A stretch of DNA of 64,000 nucleotides from HGM04593 sp045646845 (GCA_045646845.1 JAZRLO010000007.1:207528-271527), one strand, 5' to 3'. Shown: positions 1-8,653, counted from the stretch's first letter. Numbers and translations: made by a program. The notes: generated by a model from the letters alone, not told the origin.

Positions 1-696
1 AGCGACAACAACCTGTTCAAGGCGGCACTCAAAGGGTGGCACGTACGCCTTAGCGCAGGTTACAATATTGGCGGAACAGCACCGCTGCCATTGCCGGTAG
101 AGATACGCAGCATAGAGAGCTATAACCCCGAACTGAACATATCGCTTGAGGGAACTGCGGAGAAGATGTTCAAGGGAAGTGACTGGGGAGTGAGACTGGG
201 CATCAGGTTCGATACCGAAGGTATGACCACAGAAGCCAACACAAAGAACTACTATACCGAAATAATGAACGACGGTGGACTTGTCAGCGGTCCATGGACC
301 GGAAATGTGAAGATAACCGTAAGAAACACATACTTCACGATACCGGCACTTGCCGTTTATAAGATAAACGAGCGATGGAACGTGTCGGGTGGCCTTTATG
401 CCTCTTACCTGATTGACGGCGATTTCTCGGGTTCGGTATATGACGGATACATACGCGAGGGCGACCCTACGGGAGAAAAAACCGAAATAGAGAGTGCCGG
501 ATACGACTTCAGCAACGAACTCAGCAAGTTCAACTGGGGAGTCCAGGTCGGAGGCGAATTCGTTGCATACAAGCACCTTGCTGTGTTCGCAAACCTGAAA
601 TGGGGATTCAACAGCATATTTCCCGATGATTTCAGCAGCATAACGTTCGCACTCTACCCCATATTCGGAACTTTGGGATTCTCCTACCTGTTCTAA
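1..696 (+). CDS. Outer-membrane beta-barrel protein, 5' truncated by window edge
   Basis: The reading frame is open from the first base to the TAA at 694-696, so the start and any signal peptide lie outside the window and 231 residues are visible. The sequence alternates polar and hydrophobic residues as beta strands do, is rich in Gly and Asn, has many aromatics, and ends in a strand closing with Phe (GFSYLF), the usual end of an outer-membrane barrel. The phrase YNIGGTAPLPLP is typical of a Bacteroidales barrel family of unknown function (porin-like or PorT-like proteins). The calycin-like gene follows 33 bases later and may be co-transcribed. The barrel fold is inferred from composition and strand pattern; no substrate or partner can be named. 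Confidence 0.7.
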   Translation, partial: SDNNLFKAALKGWHVRLSAGYNIGGTAPLPLPVEIRSIESYNPELNISLEGTAEKMFKGSDWGVRLGIRFDTEGMTTEANTKNYYTEIMNDGGLVSGPWTGNVKITVRNTYFTIPALAVYKINERWNVSGGLYASYLIDGDFSGSVYDGYIREGDPTGEKTEIESAGYDFSNELSKFNWGVQVGGEFVAYKHLAVFANLKWGFNSIFPDDFSSITFALYPIFGTLGFSYLF

Positions 697-729
697 ATAT
701 ACAGACAAACAATACAAACATAAAAACAA

Positions 730-1725
730 ATGCTTATGAAGAAATTTCTACTCACAATCGCTGTTGCAATGACTGCATTCTTTGCGACTGCACAGACAAA
801 GAGCTACACAGACAACCTTGTAGTGTCAATCATGGGTGAATCAACTGAGCCACAGGAGGCAACAATCACTGTTGAACAGGCGGCTGACGGCACCTGCACA
901 CTTTTGCTAAACAATTTTATGCTTGGCGGTACAGTACCTGTCGGCAACATTGTTGTTGATGGTATAAAAGTTAACGCGACAAACGGTATAAAGAGTTTTG
1001 AAGCAAGCCGAAACATCCTCATCACTGCAGGCGAGGGCAACGAGGAGTGGATTGGCCCGACACTTGGCGAAGTACCCGTAAACCTCATTGGCAAAATGGA
1101 TGACGAAAAGCTGTACTGCTCTATCAACATCAACATGCAAGAGGCCGAAGTAGGAACCATCAAGGTAACATTCGGCGACAGAAAAGTATTCGTTGAAAAG
1201 ACTGCCACATATACCGACGACCTTATCGTGGATATTAACGGAGAAAAAACGGAACCTCAGCAGACCACCATAACAGTTGAGACCAACAAGGATAATACCT
1301 GCACTCTTTTGCTAAACAATTTCGTACTTGGGAAAATACTTCCGGTAGGCAACATCGTTGTTGAGAACATCGCACCTGCAGTTAATGGAAATATCGTGAA
1401 TTTCACAACAAGCCGCAATATCCTTATCACTGCCGGTGAGGGCGAAGCAGATTGGTTAGGTCCACAGCTTGGTGAAGTACCCATCAACATTGTAGGCAAA
1501 ATGGATGCCGAGCATCTCTACTGCACAATCGACATCGACATGTCAGAGATGTTGGGACAGGCAATCTGTGTCGTATTCGGCGAAGAGAGCAAGGTTACAA
1601 GTATAGGCAACATCTCTGTTGAGAACGGTGCAAAAGCCATCTACGACATCACCGGCCGCCGTGTTAATGCAATCACTGTACCCGGTATTTACATTGTAAA
1701 CGGCAAGAAGAAACTTATAAAGTAA
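730..1725 (+). CDS. Secreted calycin-like protein with two tandem domains and a T9SS-like C-terminal tail
   Basis: The 331-residue product begins with a signal peptide (MLMKKFLLTI, cleavage near ATAQ-T). An equally good start is the second ATG at 736. Two clearly related domains follow, about residues 26-150 and 161-284. Each opens Y-T-D-(D/N)-L and contains C-T-L-L-L-N-N-F, L-P/V-P-V-G-N-I-V-V, R-N-I-L-I-T-A-G-E-G and L-G-E-V-P. They resemble the lipocalin-like or calycin-like beta-barrel domains common in Bacteroidales surface proteins. The last about 35 residues (IYDITGRRVNAITVPGIYIV, then a basic NGKKKLIK) look like a type A sorting domain used by the type IX secretion system. The T9SS operon begins just downstream, so a secreted cargo is a reasonable inference. 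Ligand and role are unknown. Confidence 0.75.
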   Translation: MLMKKFLLTIAVAMTAFFATAQTKSYTDNLVVSIMGESTEPQEATITVEQAADGTCTLLLNNFMLGGTVPVGNIVVDGIKVNATNGIKSFEASRNILITAGEGNEEWIGPTLGEVPVNLIGKMDDEKLYCSININMQEAEVGTIKVTFGDRKVFVEKTATYTDDLIVDINGEKTEPQQTTITVETNKDNTCTLLLNNFVLGKILPVGNIVVENIAPAVNGNIVNFTTSRNILITAGEGEADWLGPQLGEVPINIVGKMDAEHLYCTIDIDMSEMLGQAICVVFGEESKVTSIGNISVENGAKAIYDITGRRVNAITVPGIYIVNGKKKLIK

Positions 1726-1766
1726 ATTTGCCACAACGACAAGGCCGCGATGATGCAAAATGCGGC

Positions 1767-1810
1767 ATATACGAAAAAAGATGCGGAATTCCGCATCTTT
1801 TTTCGTATAT
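1767..1810. terminator. Perfect 44-bp palindrome, bidirectional terminator
   Basis: Bases 1767-1788 are the exact reverse complement of 1789-1810, centred on GGAATTCC. An A-run in the left arm and a T-run in the right arm make the element work on both strands. It lies 42 bases after the calycin-like stop codon and before the T9SS operon, so it most likely ends the upstream transcript and insulates porP. Confidence 0.8.
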
Positions 1811-1961
1811 ATGACCAACAAGTTGCATATTTAGCACTGTTTTTTGGTTTTTTTTATCGAAATTTGCATAATGGCGGATTCTGTATGACAAACAAGGCAT
1901 CAGGAATAATATTTTCACCTTTTCCGCGTTGATTAATAGATAATTGGGTAAAAAGCACAGA

Positions 1962-2903
1962 ATGAAGAAGTGGTTATTGACGGCATTGCTTGCAGCGTGT
2001 ACCTTCGCAAAGGTTGACGCGCAGTTCGACGCACACTTCACCCATTACTGGAAGATGCTCAACTTCTACAACCCGGCAGGAGCCGGCGCAGAGGAGAGAA
2101 TGCTGATATATGCGGCATACAGCAACCAGCTTACAGGATTCGACAACAGCCCTAAGACCATGCTGCTGAACGTGGACGCCCCTATCCCGTTCGTGAACGG
2201 AGACCACAACCTTGGCCTGGGAGTGGTGAACGATGACATCGGTCTCTTCAGCAACCAGCATCTCTATCTCAACTACGCTTACGGATTCAAGCTTTTTGGC
2301 GGACGCCTTGCTGCAGGGGTGCAGTTGGGACTTGTGAACTGCAGTTTCGACAACAAGGACATAATACTGGGAGGAGAGAGCAACGACCCGGCATTTCCAA
2401 GCGGCAATGCCGACGGAAACAGCATTGACTTCGGCGCAGGAGTGATGTACCGGCACAAATATTTCTATGCCGGGCTCTCGGGCATACACCTCAATGCACC
2501 GCTTGTCCTTCTCGGTGAAAAGAACGAAATACAGGTTGATCCGTTCCTTAATTTTATGGCCGGAGGCAATATACCGATTAAAAATACGTTAATATCCATA
2601 CAGCCCTCACTGCAGGTGATGACCGACCTTGTCGCGTGGCGTGCCGACATAACGGCAAGAGGAACATACAGCTACAATGACAAGGAGTTTTTCGGAGGCA
2701 TAACATACAGCCCGATGACATCTGTATCGGCGTTCCTCGGCATCGAGTTCATGAACATAACCGCAAGCTATGGCTACGAACTCTACACGTCGGGAATAGG
2801 GGCAAAGAACGGAAGCCACGACATCTATCTGGGATACAAGATAGACCTTAATGTATTTAAGAAAGAGAAGAATAAACATAACAGTATAAGAGTTTTGCAA
2901 TGA
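1962..2903 (+). CDS. porP: PorP/SprF family type IX secretion outer-membrane protein
   Basis: The product has 313 residues, a signal peptide (MKKWLLTALLAACTFAKVDA-Q) and a body typical of the PorP/SprF family: an early N-P-A-G-A-G motif (FYNPAGAGAEE), regular beta strands and a Tyr/Gly-rich barrel (Y-L-N-Y-A-Y-G). PorP/SprF proteins are outer-membrane barrels. In this system they link cargo or surface adhesins to the T9SS, and they are encoded directly before gldK/porK as here. The reading frame stays open upstream to a TTG at 1944, but the ATG at 1962 puts the signal peptide at the N-terminus and is preferred. The stop overlaps the gldK start by four bases (ATGA), so translation is probably coupled. 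The family call is firm; the cargo is unknown. Confidence 0.9.
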   Translation: MKKWLLTALLAACTFAKVDAQFDAHFTHYWKMLNFYNPAGAGAEERMLIYAAYSNQLTGFDNSPKTMLLNVDAPIPFVNGDHNLGLGVVNDDIGLFSNQHLYLNYAYGFKLFGGRLAAGVQLGLVNCSFDNKDIILGGESNDPAFPSGNADGNSIDFGAGVMYRHKYFYAGLSGIHLNAPLVLLGEKNEIQVDPFLNFMAGGNIPIKNTLISIQPSLQVMTDLVAWRADITARGTYSYNDKEFFGGITYSPMTSVSAFLGIEFMNITASYGYELYTSGIGAKNGSHDIYLGYKIDLNVFKKEKNKHNSIRVLQ

Positions 2904-4333
2904 TGAAGAAGATCGTTTTTCTGTCAATGATTGCCCTGTCGATAGTGATGACATCGTGTTTCAGTCCACGCAACGGAATGAGCGGCGCGAACGGCGGTGA
3001 AGTTACAGGAATCAGCGGCTCAGCGGTAAACGAGCCGGCACCATACGGTATGGTACTTGTGCAGAGAGGTTCAATAAAGATAGGTGACGAAAAAGCCGAC
3101 TCCCTATGGGGTTCGGGAGCACCGGTCAAGGATGTCTCAGTAGAAGCATTCTGGATGGACGAGACCGAGGTATCGAATGCCAAATACCGCCAGTTCGTTT
3201 TCTGGGTACGCGACTCAATTATCCGTGAACGCCTTGCCGACCCCGCATACGGCGGTGACGAGACATTCAAGATAACCGAGGACGAGTATGGCGAACCCAT
3301 AACTCCGTATCTCAACTGGAAGAAACCCATCCCTTGGAAAAAGCCGACAGAAGATGAACTGCGTGCCATTGAAAGCGTATATATCAAAAACCCGATTACA
3401 GGAGAAAAGATGCTCGATGCATCGCAAATGAACTACAGATACGAGATTTATGACTACACACAGGCGGCATTACGCAAAAACCGTCTGAACCCAGAAGAGC
3501 GCAACCGCAACACTGATATTCCGACCGATTACGACGCTGTAGTTACAATTTCAAAGGACACGGCATACATAGACGAGGAGGGCGTGATAGTACGCGAAAC
3601 GATTAACCGCCCGTTGTCAAGCCCGTACGACTTCCTGAACACATACATTGTGAACATCTACCCCGACACCACATGTTGGGTCAACGATTTCCCCAATGCC
3701 AACAACGAGACATACCTGAAGCTCTACTTCAGCCACCCCAACTATGACAACTACCCGGTTGTCGGCGTAAGCTGGGAACAGGCCAACGCCTTCTGCGCAT
3801 GGCGTACGGAGTATCTCCTCAAGGGAATGGGAGCACATTCGAAATGGATACAGCGATACCGACTGCCTTCGGAGGCCGAATGGGAATATGCGGCGCGCGG
3901 CAAGGAGGGCAACCGTTTCCCATGGGAACAGGGTGACACCAAGAGCGAAGAGGGATGCTACTATGCCAACTACAAGCCCGGGGAAGGCAACTACACAAAG
4001 GACGGAAGCCTCATCACATCACGTTGCGGAATATTCTCGGCCAACACAAACGGCCTCTACGACATGGCAGGAAACGTGGCAGAGTGGACCTCCACCATAT
4101 ATACCGAAGCCGGCATACTCCAGATGAGCGACATCAACCCCGACCTGCAGTACCGTGCGGCAAAGGAGGACCCCTATTACATGAAGAAGAAGGCAGTCCG
4201 CGGTGGTTCATGGAAAGACCCGGTAAAGTACATACAGGGTGCCACACGCTCGTATGAATACCAGAACGAATCACGTTCATACATAGGGTTCCGTTGTGTA
4301 CGCAGCTACGCTGGAAGCGACAGCAGAAGATAA
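2900..4333 (+). CDS. gldK: T9SS ring lipoprotein GldK/PorK, FGE-sulfatase fold
   Basis: The 477-residue lipoprotein has a signal peptide ending in T-S-C, so Cys20 would be lipidated. The rest has the formylglycine-generating-enzyme fold. An N-terminal half begins at about residue 45 (GMVLVQRG, then FWMDETEVSNAKYRQF). A C-terminal half covers about residues 285-470 and contains P-V-V-G-V-S-W-E-Q-A, RLPSEAEWEYAARG, GLYDMAGNVAEWT, VRGGSW and GFRCVR. A family-typical insert of some 170 residues separates the halves. GldK/PorK forms, with GldN/PorN, the periplasmic ring attached to the outer membrane and is not a sulfatase-activating enzyme. It is the second gene of the porP-gldKLMN operon. ATG codons at 2900 and 2903 are both possible starts. 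Confidence 0.95.
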   Translation: MMKKIVFLSMIALSIVMTSCFSPRNGMSGANGGEVTGISGSAVNEPAPYGMVLVQRGSIKIGDEKADSLWGSGAPVKDVSVEAFWMDETEVSNAKYRQFVFWVRDSIIRERLADPAYGGDETFKITEDEYGEPITPYLNWKKPIPWKKPTEDELRAIESVYIKNPITGEKMLDASQMNYRYEIYDYTQAALRKNRLNPEERNRNTDIPTDYDAVVTISKDTAYIDEEGVIVRETINRPLSSPYDFLNTYIVNIYPDTTCWVNDFPNANNETYLKLYFSHPNYDNYPVVGVSWEQANAFCAWRTEYLLKGMGAHSKWIQRYRLPSEAEWEYAARGKEGNRFPWEQGDTKSEEGCYYANYKPGEGNYTKDGSLITSRCGIFSANTNGLYDMAGNVAEWTSTIYTEAGILQMSDINPDLQYRAAKEDPYYMKKKAVRGGSWKDPVKYIQGATRSYEYQNESRSYIGFRCVRSYAGSDSRR

Positions 4334-4367
4334 AAACAGTATTACCAAGAGAAAAATATCACAGAAT

Positions 4368-5177
4368 ATGAAAAAGGCTAAAGGTTTTATTAGAGGCTTA
4401 CAGGCATTCATGGACTCGGCAAGAGGCAAGACCATTCTGAACTACCTCTACAGCTGGGGTGCGGCTGTCGTAATTTTGGGAACATTGTTCAAACTGACAC
4501 ATATGGCAGGTGCCAACCTGATGCTTTTCGTAGGTATGGGTACCGAGGTTCTGGTGTTCTTCTTCTCCGCATTCGAGCGTCCGTATGAGATTGCCGAAGA
4601 GGAAAAGAGAGAAGAGGCTGCAGCAGGTGTATATGCCGCAGGCGGACAGCCAGTCATAATAAACGGACCGATAGTTGCCGGCGGTGTAGCACAGCAGGCT
4701 GTTGCAGCTACAAGTGACCAGCCTGCCGAAAGAGCAGACAGCAATGAGGCGGTTGCAGAAACACCGGTAGCAGCACCTGTTGTCATAGGCGGAGGCACAG
4801 CGCCGGCCATGGCCAATGCGTCATATGCACCTGCCGCAATTACTGCCGCCAATGCAGAAAACATCGAAGAGATGGGCAAAGTGACAGAAGAGTACATAGA
4901 GCAGGTACGTGCACTCAACGAGGCAATGTCACGCATCTCACAGCAGACAGAGGCACTCGGCAAGAGCATGGAGGAGATGGATACACTCGGCCGCAACCTC
5001 ACAGGCGTGAATGCCATATATGAAGTCCAGCTGCGCGGTGCCGGAGGCCAGCTCAACGCAATTGACCAGGTCAATGAACAGACCAAGAAGATGGCACAGC
5101 AGATTGAAGAACTCAACAGCCTCTATGCCCGCATGATAGAGGCCATGACATCCAACATGAACCGTCCACAAATCTAA
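4368..5177 (+). CDS. gldL: T9SS motor membrane protein GldL/PorL
   Basis: The product has 269 residues. Two membrane helices lie near the N-terminus (about residues 24-44 and 50-68), and Glu60 sits inside the second one, where GldL proteins carry a protonatable Glu needed for the motor. A long Ala/Val/Pro-rich cytoplasmic linker follows, then a C-terminal coiled coil (about residues 180-265, many Gln, Glu and Met). GldL pairs with GldM in the inner membrane to form the proton-driven motor of type IX secretion and gliding. The frame is open from 4296, overlapping the gldK end, but the ATG at 4368 gives the conserved N-terminus (MKKAKGFIRG) and is chosen. gldM starts 11 bases downstream. Confidence 0.93.
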   Translation: MKKAKGFIRGLQAFMDSARGKTILNYLYSWGAAVVILGTLFKLTHMAGANLMLFVGMGTEVLVFFFSAFERPYEIAEEEKREEAAAGVYAAGGQPVIINGPIVAGGVAQQAVAATSDQPAERADSNEAVAETPVAAPVVIGGGTAPAMANASYAPAAITAANAENIEEMGKVTEEYIEQVRALNEAMSRISQQTEALGKSMEEMDTLGRNLTGVNAIYEVQLRGAGGQLNAIDQVNEQTKKMAQQIEELNSLYARMIEAMTSNMNRPQI

Positions 5178-5188
5178 AGAGCGACGCA

Positions 5189-6766
5189 ATGAAGATAAAG
5201 AAACAGAAAGTCTCACCGCGTCAGAAGATGATAAACCTAATGTACGTTCTTCTGATGGCGATGCTTGCCCTGAACGTTTCTTCGGACGTGCTCGTCGGAT
5301 TCACATTGGTGGACGAGAGCCTGACAAAGAGTACCGAAAATGCCGGCAAGCAGAATGAGGCAATATACAGCAGCCTTGCTGCATCAATGGAAGAGAACCC
5401 GGAAAAGACCCGGATATGGTACGAGAAGGCTACCGAGGTCAAGGAGCGCTCCAACAGCCTTTACGACCTTGCGGACAGCCTCAAGGTATGTATCGCCAAG
5501 AAGGCGGACGGACCGGCTGGCGACTGCACCAACCTGAAGAACCGCGAGGACCTGGAGGCATCTACATTTGTCATGCTGTCACCGGGAAACAAAGGTGGCG
5601 AGACATTGTACAACGCAATAGAGTCATACCGCAGTTTCCTGTTGGAAATGGTTACGGACTCGGCACTTAAGAAAATTGTCAGGACAAGCTTGAGCACCGA
5701 TGTTCCAAAGCGTGACATATCACTGCTGAAGAACTGGCAGGAATATCATTTCGAGAGCATGCCGGCCATTGCGGCAATTACACTGCTCACGAAGATACAG
5801 AACGACGTCCGTTATGTCGAAGGCGAAGTGATGCACTCACTCATAAAGAACATCGGCATGGGAGATGTACGCGTGAACCAGTTGAGCGCGCTTGTAATTC
5901 CAAGCTCAAAGACCGTTGTCCGCGGCGGCAACTTTTCGGCACAGATAATACTTGCGGCTGTTGACACAACTAAACGTCCGCAGATATTCATCGGCGGCAA
6001 GGAGCTCTCCAACAGCAAAGGTGAATACACCATAAACTGCGGAAGGAGCGGTGACTACACGCTCAGCGGATATATGCTTGTAGATGACGGCTCGGGAAAA
6101 GAGAGCAAATATGAATTCTCGCAGGGATATACGGTCGTTGACCCGTCGGCAACGGTAAGTGCCACAATGATGAACGTATTCTACGCAGGATACTCCAACC
6201 CGGTGAGCATATCGGTTCCGGGAGTGCCGGCGAACAGGATATCGGCAAACATATCACAAGGTTCGGGCACAATAAAGAGTGACGGCAAGGGAGGATATAT
6301 AGTAGTGCCCAACAAGGTCGGTGAAGAGATAAAAATCAATGTTACGGCACGCAACGATGACGGCAGAAGCCAGAGCATGGGCGAGTACGCCTTCCGCGTA
6401 CGCAAGCTGCCCGACCCGACACCGTTCATAGAATACAAGGACAAGGACGGTCACACACAGCGTTACAGAGGAGCGGCACCGTTCAGCAAACAGGCCTTGA
6501 TGGGAACCAACGGTATCGGGGCTGCAATAGACGACGGACTGCTGAACATCGGCTTCAGCGTACTCTCTTTCGAGACCATATTCTACGACAATATGGGAAA
6601 TGCCATTCTTCTGAAGTCGCAGGGTGCATCGTTCACCGCACAACAGAAGGAGATGATGCGCAACCTCGGACGCGGAAAGAGATTCTACATCTCACGCGTA
6701 AGGGCCATGGGACCCGACAAGATAGAAAGACAACTGTCGAATACACTTGAGGTCATTATAAACTGA
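5189..6766 (+). CDS. gldM: T9SS motor protein GldM/PorM
   Basis: The 525-residue protein has the usual GldM length. A basic N-terminus (MKIKKQKVSPRQKMINLMYV) leads into one membrane helix at about residues 15-35, which also carries the N-S-S/D-V-L-V-G-F signature. A long helical periplasmic segment follows (about 36-220), then beta-rich domains (about 225-525) with repeated short Gly-containing strands. In the known complex, a GldM dimer threads through the GldL pentamer and carries the proton-driven force across the periplasm to the GldK/GldN ring. The gene sits between gldL and gldN in one transcription unit. No residues or domains look missing. Confidence 0.95.
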   Translation: MKIKKQKVSPRQKMINLMYVLLMAMLALNVSSDVLVGFTLVDESLTKSTENAGKQNEAIYSSLAASMEENPEKTRIWYEKATEVKERSNSLYDLADSLKVCIAKKADGPAGDCTNLKNREDLEASTFVMLSPGNKGGETLYNAIESYRSFLLEMVTDSALKKIVRTSLSTDVPKRDISLLKNWQEYHFESMPAIAAITLLTKIQNDVRYVEGEVMHSLIKNIGMGDVRVNQLSALVIPSSKTVVRGGNFSAQIILAAVDTTKRPQIFIGGKELSNSKGEYTINCGRSGDYTLSGYMLVDDGSGKESKYEFSQGYTVVDPSATVSATMMNVFYAGYSNPVSISVPGVPANRISANISQGSGTIKSDGKGGYIVVPNKVGEEIKINVTARNDDGRSQSMGEYAFRVRKLPDPTPFIEYKDKDGHTQRYRGAAPFSKQALMGTNGIGAAIDDGLLNIGFSVLSFETIFYDNMGNAILLKSQGASFTAQQKEMMRNLGRGKRFYISRVRAMGPDKIERQLSNTLEVIIN

Positions 6767-6793
6767 TAACAAAAAACAAAAACATAAGAAGTT

Positions 6794-7870
6794 ATGCAAT
6801 ACATCAGCAAGCTATTCATTCTGCTCTCTTTCCTGTTCATGGCACAGGCAACCACAGCTCAGCCGCCAGCACGCAAGAAGGAAAAGACAAAGAAGGAGAA
6901 CAGGTCGGAGAATAAAGGCACAGTGCTCAGCGAAAGGGCTAAAAGCCAATATCCGGGCAATGTAACCCCTCAGGAGGTTGACTGGAAGCGCGAGGTTTAC
7001 CGCGAGCTCGACCTCAGCAAGGAGAAGAACGCATCGCTCTACTTTCCCGTAGAACCGATAGGGGAAAGCATGAACCTCTTCACATATCTGTTCAAGAATG
7101 TTCTGGACGGCAACATCACGGCCTACAAGTACAACCTGGACGGATACGAGCAGTTCACCGAAGGAAACATCCTTGCCCCCAAGGAGCTGCTGGAAAACAA
7201 CAGCATCTATTACGAGGAAGAGAACGGAAAATATATTGTCGGGAAGAGCGATATTCCAAGTGCCGAAGTGTTGAGCTACTTCATCAAGGAGAGCCATTAC
7301 TATGACCAGCGTACAGGAACCTACGGAAGACGCATCACGGCAATATGCCCGGTAATGCACCGCTCCGACGAGTTTGCTTTCGAGAAGACAAAGTTCCCGC
7401 TGTTCTGGCTGAACTATGACGAAATTGCCCCATTGCTCACCAGACAGACAGTCGTGACCAGCAGCCTCAACAATGTGGCAGCGATGACCTTCAGCGACTA
7501 TTTCAACAAAGGGTGCTACGAAGGAGAGATATACAGGACCATTAACATGCAGAACCTTGCCATATCACAATACTGCAAGGATTCGGTGGCCGTGAAGAAA
7601 GAGCAGGAGAAGATTGAGCAGCAGCTCAGCGACTTCCGCACGAACTTATGGAACACGAAGACCATAGCCGAAATAGAGCAGGATTCCATCAATGCGGCCA
7701 TCGAAGCGAAAAGAGACTCGATAGACACCGCAGACGGCAAGAAGACCGACAAGAAAAAGACAACACGCAAGACAAAGAAGAAAGAAGACAAGAAGGAGGA
7801 GAAGAAAGTAAAGAAGAATGACAGCGGCACGAAGCCTGCACGCGCATCGGTACGCCGCACACGCAGATAA
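6794..7870 (+). CDS. gldN: T9SS ring protein GldN/PorN with a lysine-rich tail
   Basis: The product has 358 residues and a signal peptide cleaved near A-T-T-A-Q. The GldN core (about residues 55-290) contains VDWKREVYRELDL, the IGESMNLFTYLFKNVLDGNI block and a later W-L-N-Y-D-E-I-A. Residues from about 308 to the end are dominated by Lys, with Asp, Thr and Arg (DKKKTTRKTKKKEDKKEEKK), longer and more basic than a minimal GldN, and a Lys-rich patch also follows the signal peptide. GldN is periplasmic and joins GldK in the ring under the outer membrane. It is the last gene of the operon; a promoter for the next gene starts 17 bases after its stop. Confidence 0.93.
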   Translation: MQYISKLFILLSFLFMAQATTAQPPARKKEKTKKENRSENKGTVLSERAKSQYPGNVTPQEVDWKREVYRELDLSKEKNASLYFPVEPIGESMNLFTYLFKNVLDGNITAYKYNLDGYEQFTEGNILAPKELLENNSIYYEEENGKYIVGKSDIPSAEVLSYFIKESHYYDQRTGTYGRRITAICPVMHRSDEFAFEKTKFPLFWLNYDEIAPLLTRQTVVTSSLNNVAAMTFSDYFNKGCYEGEIYRTINMQNLAISQYCKDSVAVKKEQEKIEQQLSDFRTNLWNTKTIAEIEQDSINAAIEAKRDSIDTADGKKTDKKKTTRKTKKKEDKKEEKKVKKNDSGTKPARASVRRTRR

Positions 7871-7886
7871 TATTTTATACAGTTTT

Positions 7887-7919
7887 TTTGTTTATTTACT
7901 TATTTTATAATTACTTTTG
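7887..7919 (+). promoter_or_regulatory. Bacteroidetes-type promoter
   Basis: TTTG (7887-7890) and TACTTTTG (7912-7919) are 21 bases apart, an exact match to the Bacteroidetes primary sigma factor consensus TTTG-N19-21-TAnnTTTG. It would start a transcript near 7925 with a leader of about 77 bases for the barrel gene at 8003. Confidence 0.75.
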
Positions 7920-7930
7920 TAGCATAAAAT

Positions 7931-7982
7931 AGGTATTGAAGCAGCATTGAGATACCTTGATATCCTTTGCTGCTTTTGTTTA
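7931..7982 (+). promoter_or_regulatory. Leader with two interleaved hairpins, possible attenuator
   Basis: AGGTAT (7931-7936) can pair with ATACCT (7952-7957). AAGCAGCA (7939-7946) can pair with TGCTGCTT (7968-7975), which runs into a T-rich stretch (TTTTGTTT). The two stems interleave, so they either exclude each other or form a pseudoknot. The second stem looks like a weak intrinsic terminator. It could be an attenuator in the leader of the gene at 8003 or simply the terminator of the T9SS operon; the sequence does not decide. Confidence 0.35.
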
Positions 7983-8002
7983 ATCATTAAAAAAGAACTG
8001 TT

Positions 8003-8653
8003 ATGAAGAAATTTTTCGGAATCCTGATGATGGTCGCACTCTTCACAGCGGCACCAGCGGCAGCACAGGTAGATTGGGGTGTAAAGGCCGGAGTTAACAT
8101 TGCCCAGAAGCCATCGAACCTCGACGATGTCATGGAAACTGTCAAAGGAAAGGCAGGCTGGTATGTCGGCCCAATGATAAAGGCTACAATCCCGGTCATA
8201 GGACTCGGCGTTGAGGCAAACCTCCTCTATTCACAGAGTAACTCAGAGATTGAGGGCGTAGATATAAAGAGACAGAGCATCGACCTTCCGCTCTATCTGC
8301 GTTACGAATTGTCAATACCGGCCATCAACAAGTTCGTTGAGCCTTTCATCGCTGCCGGTCCACAGTGGAGCTGGAACATCGGTGAGAAGAAGTTCTCTTG
8401 GGTTGATGCGGCTGCAAGCAGCCTGCTCGGACAGGAGCAGCTCAAGGAATATACACTGAAAAGCAGCAACCTCAGCATCAACGTCGGCATCGGTGCTGTG
8501 CTCTTCAGTCATCTCCAGCTGCATGCAAACTACAATATCGCACTTGGCAGCACCAGTGAATATACAGACGTGGTAAGCAGCGTGACAAACGCGTTGGAGA
8601 ACATCAAGTCAAAGACCAACACTTGGCAGATTTCTGTAGCTTATATTTTCTGA
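8003..8653 (+). CDS. Small outer-membrane beta-barrel protein, PorT-like family
   Basis: The product has 216 residues, with a signal peptide (MKKFFGILMMVALFTAAPAAA-Q) followed directly by VDWGVKAGVNIA, the opening strand typical of the Bacteroidales 'porin family / outer membrane beta-barrel' proteins. About eight amphipathic strands can be followed to the C-terminal ISVAYIF, which ends in Phe. Such barrels are common in the phylum; PorT itself serves the T9SS, but this protein is too generic to be called PorT. The gene has its own promoter (7887-7919) and terminator (8676-8708), so it is a single-gene unit although it follows gldN. Confidence 0.75.
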   Translation: MKKFFGILMMVALFTAAPAAAQVDWGVKAGVNIAQKPSNLDDVMETVKGKAGWYVGPMIKATIPVIGLGVEANLLYSQSNSEIEGVDIKRQSIDLPLYLRYELSIPAINKFVEPFIAAGPQWSWNIGEKKFSWVDAAASSLLGQEQLKEYTLKSSNLSINVGIGAVLFSHLQLHANYNIALGSTSEYTDVVSSVTNALENIKSKTNTWQISVAYIF

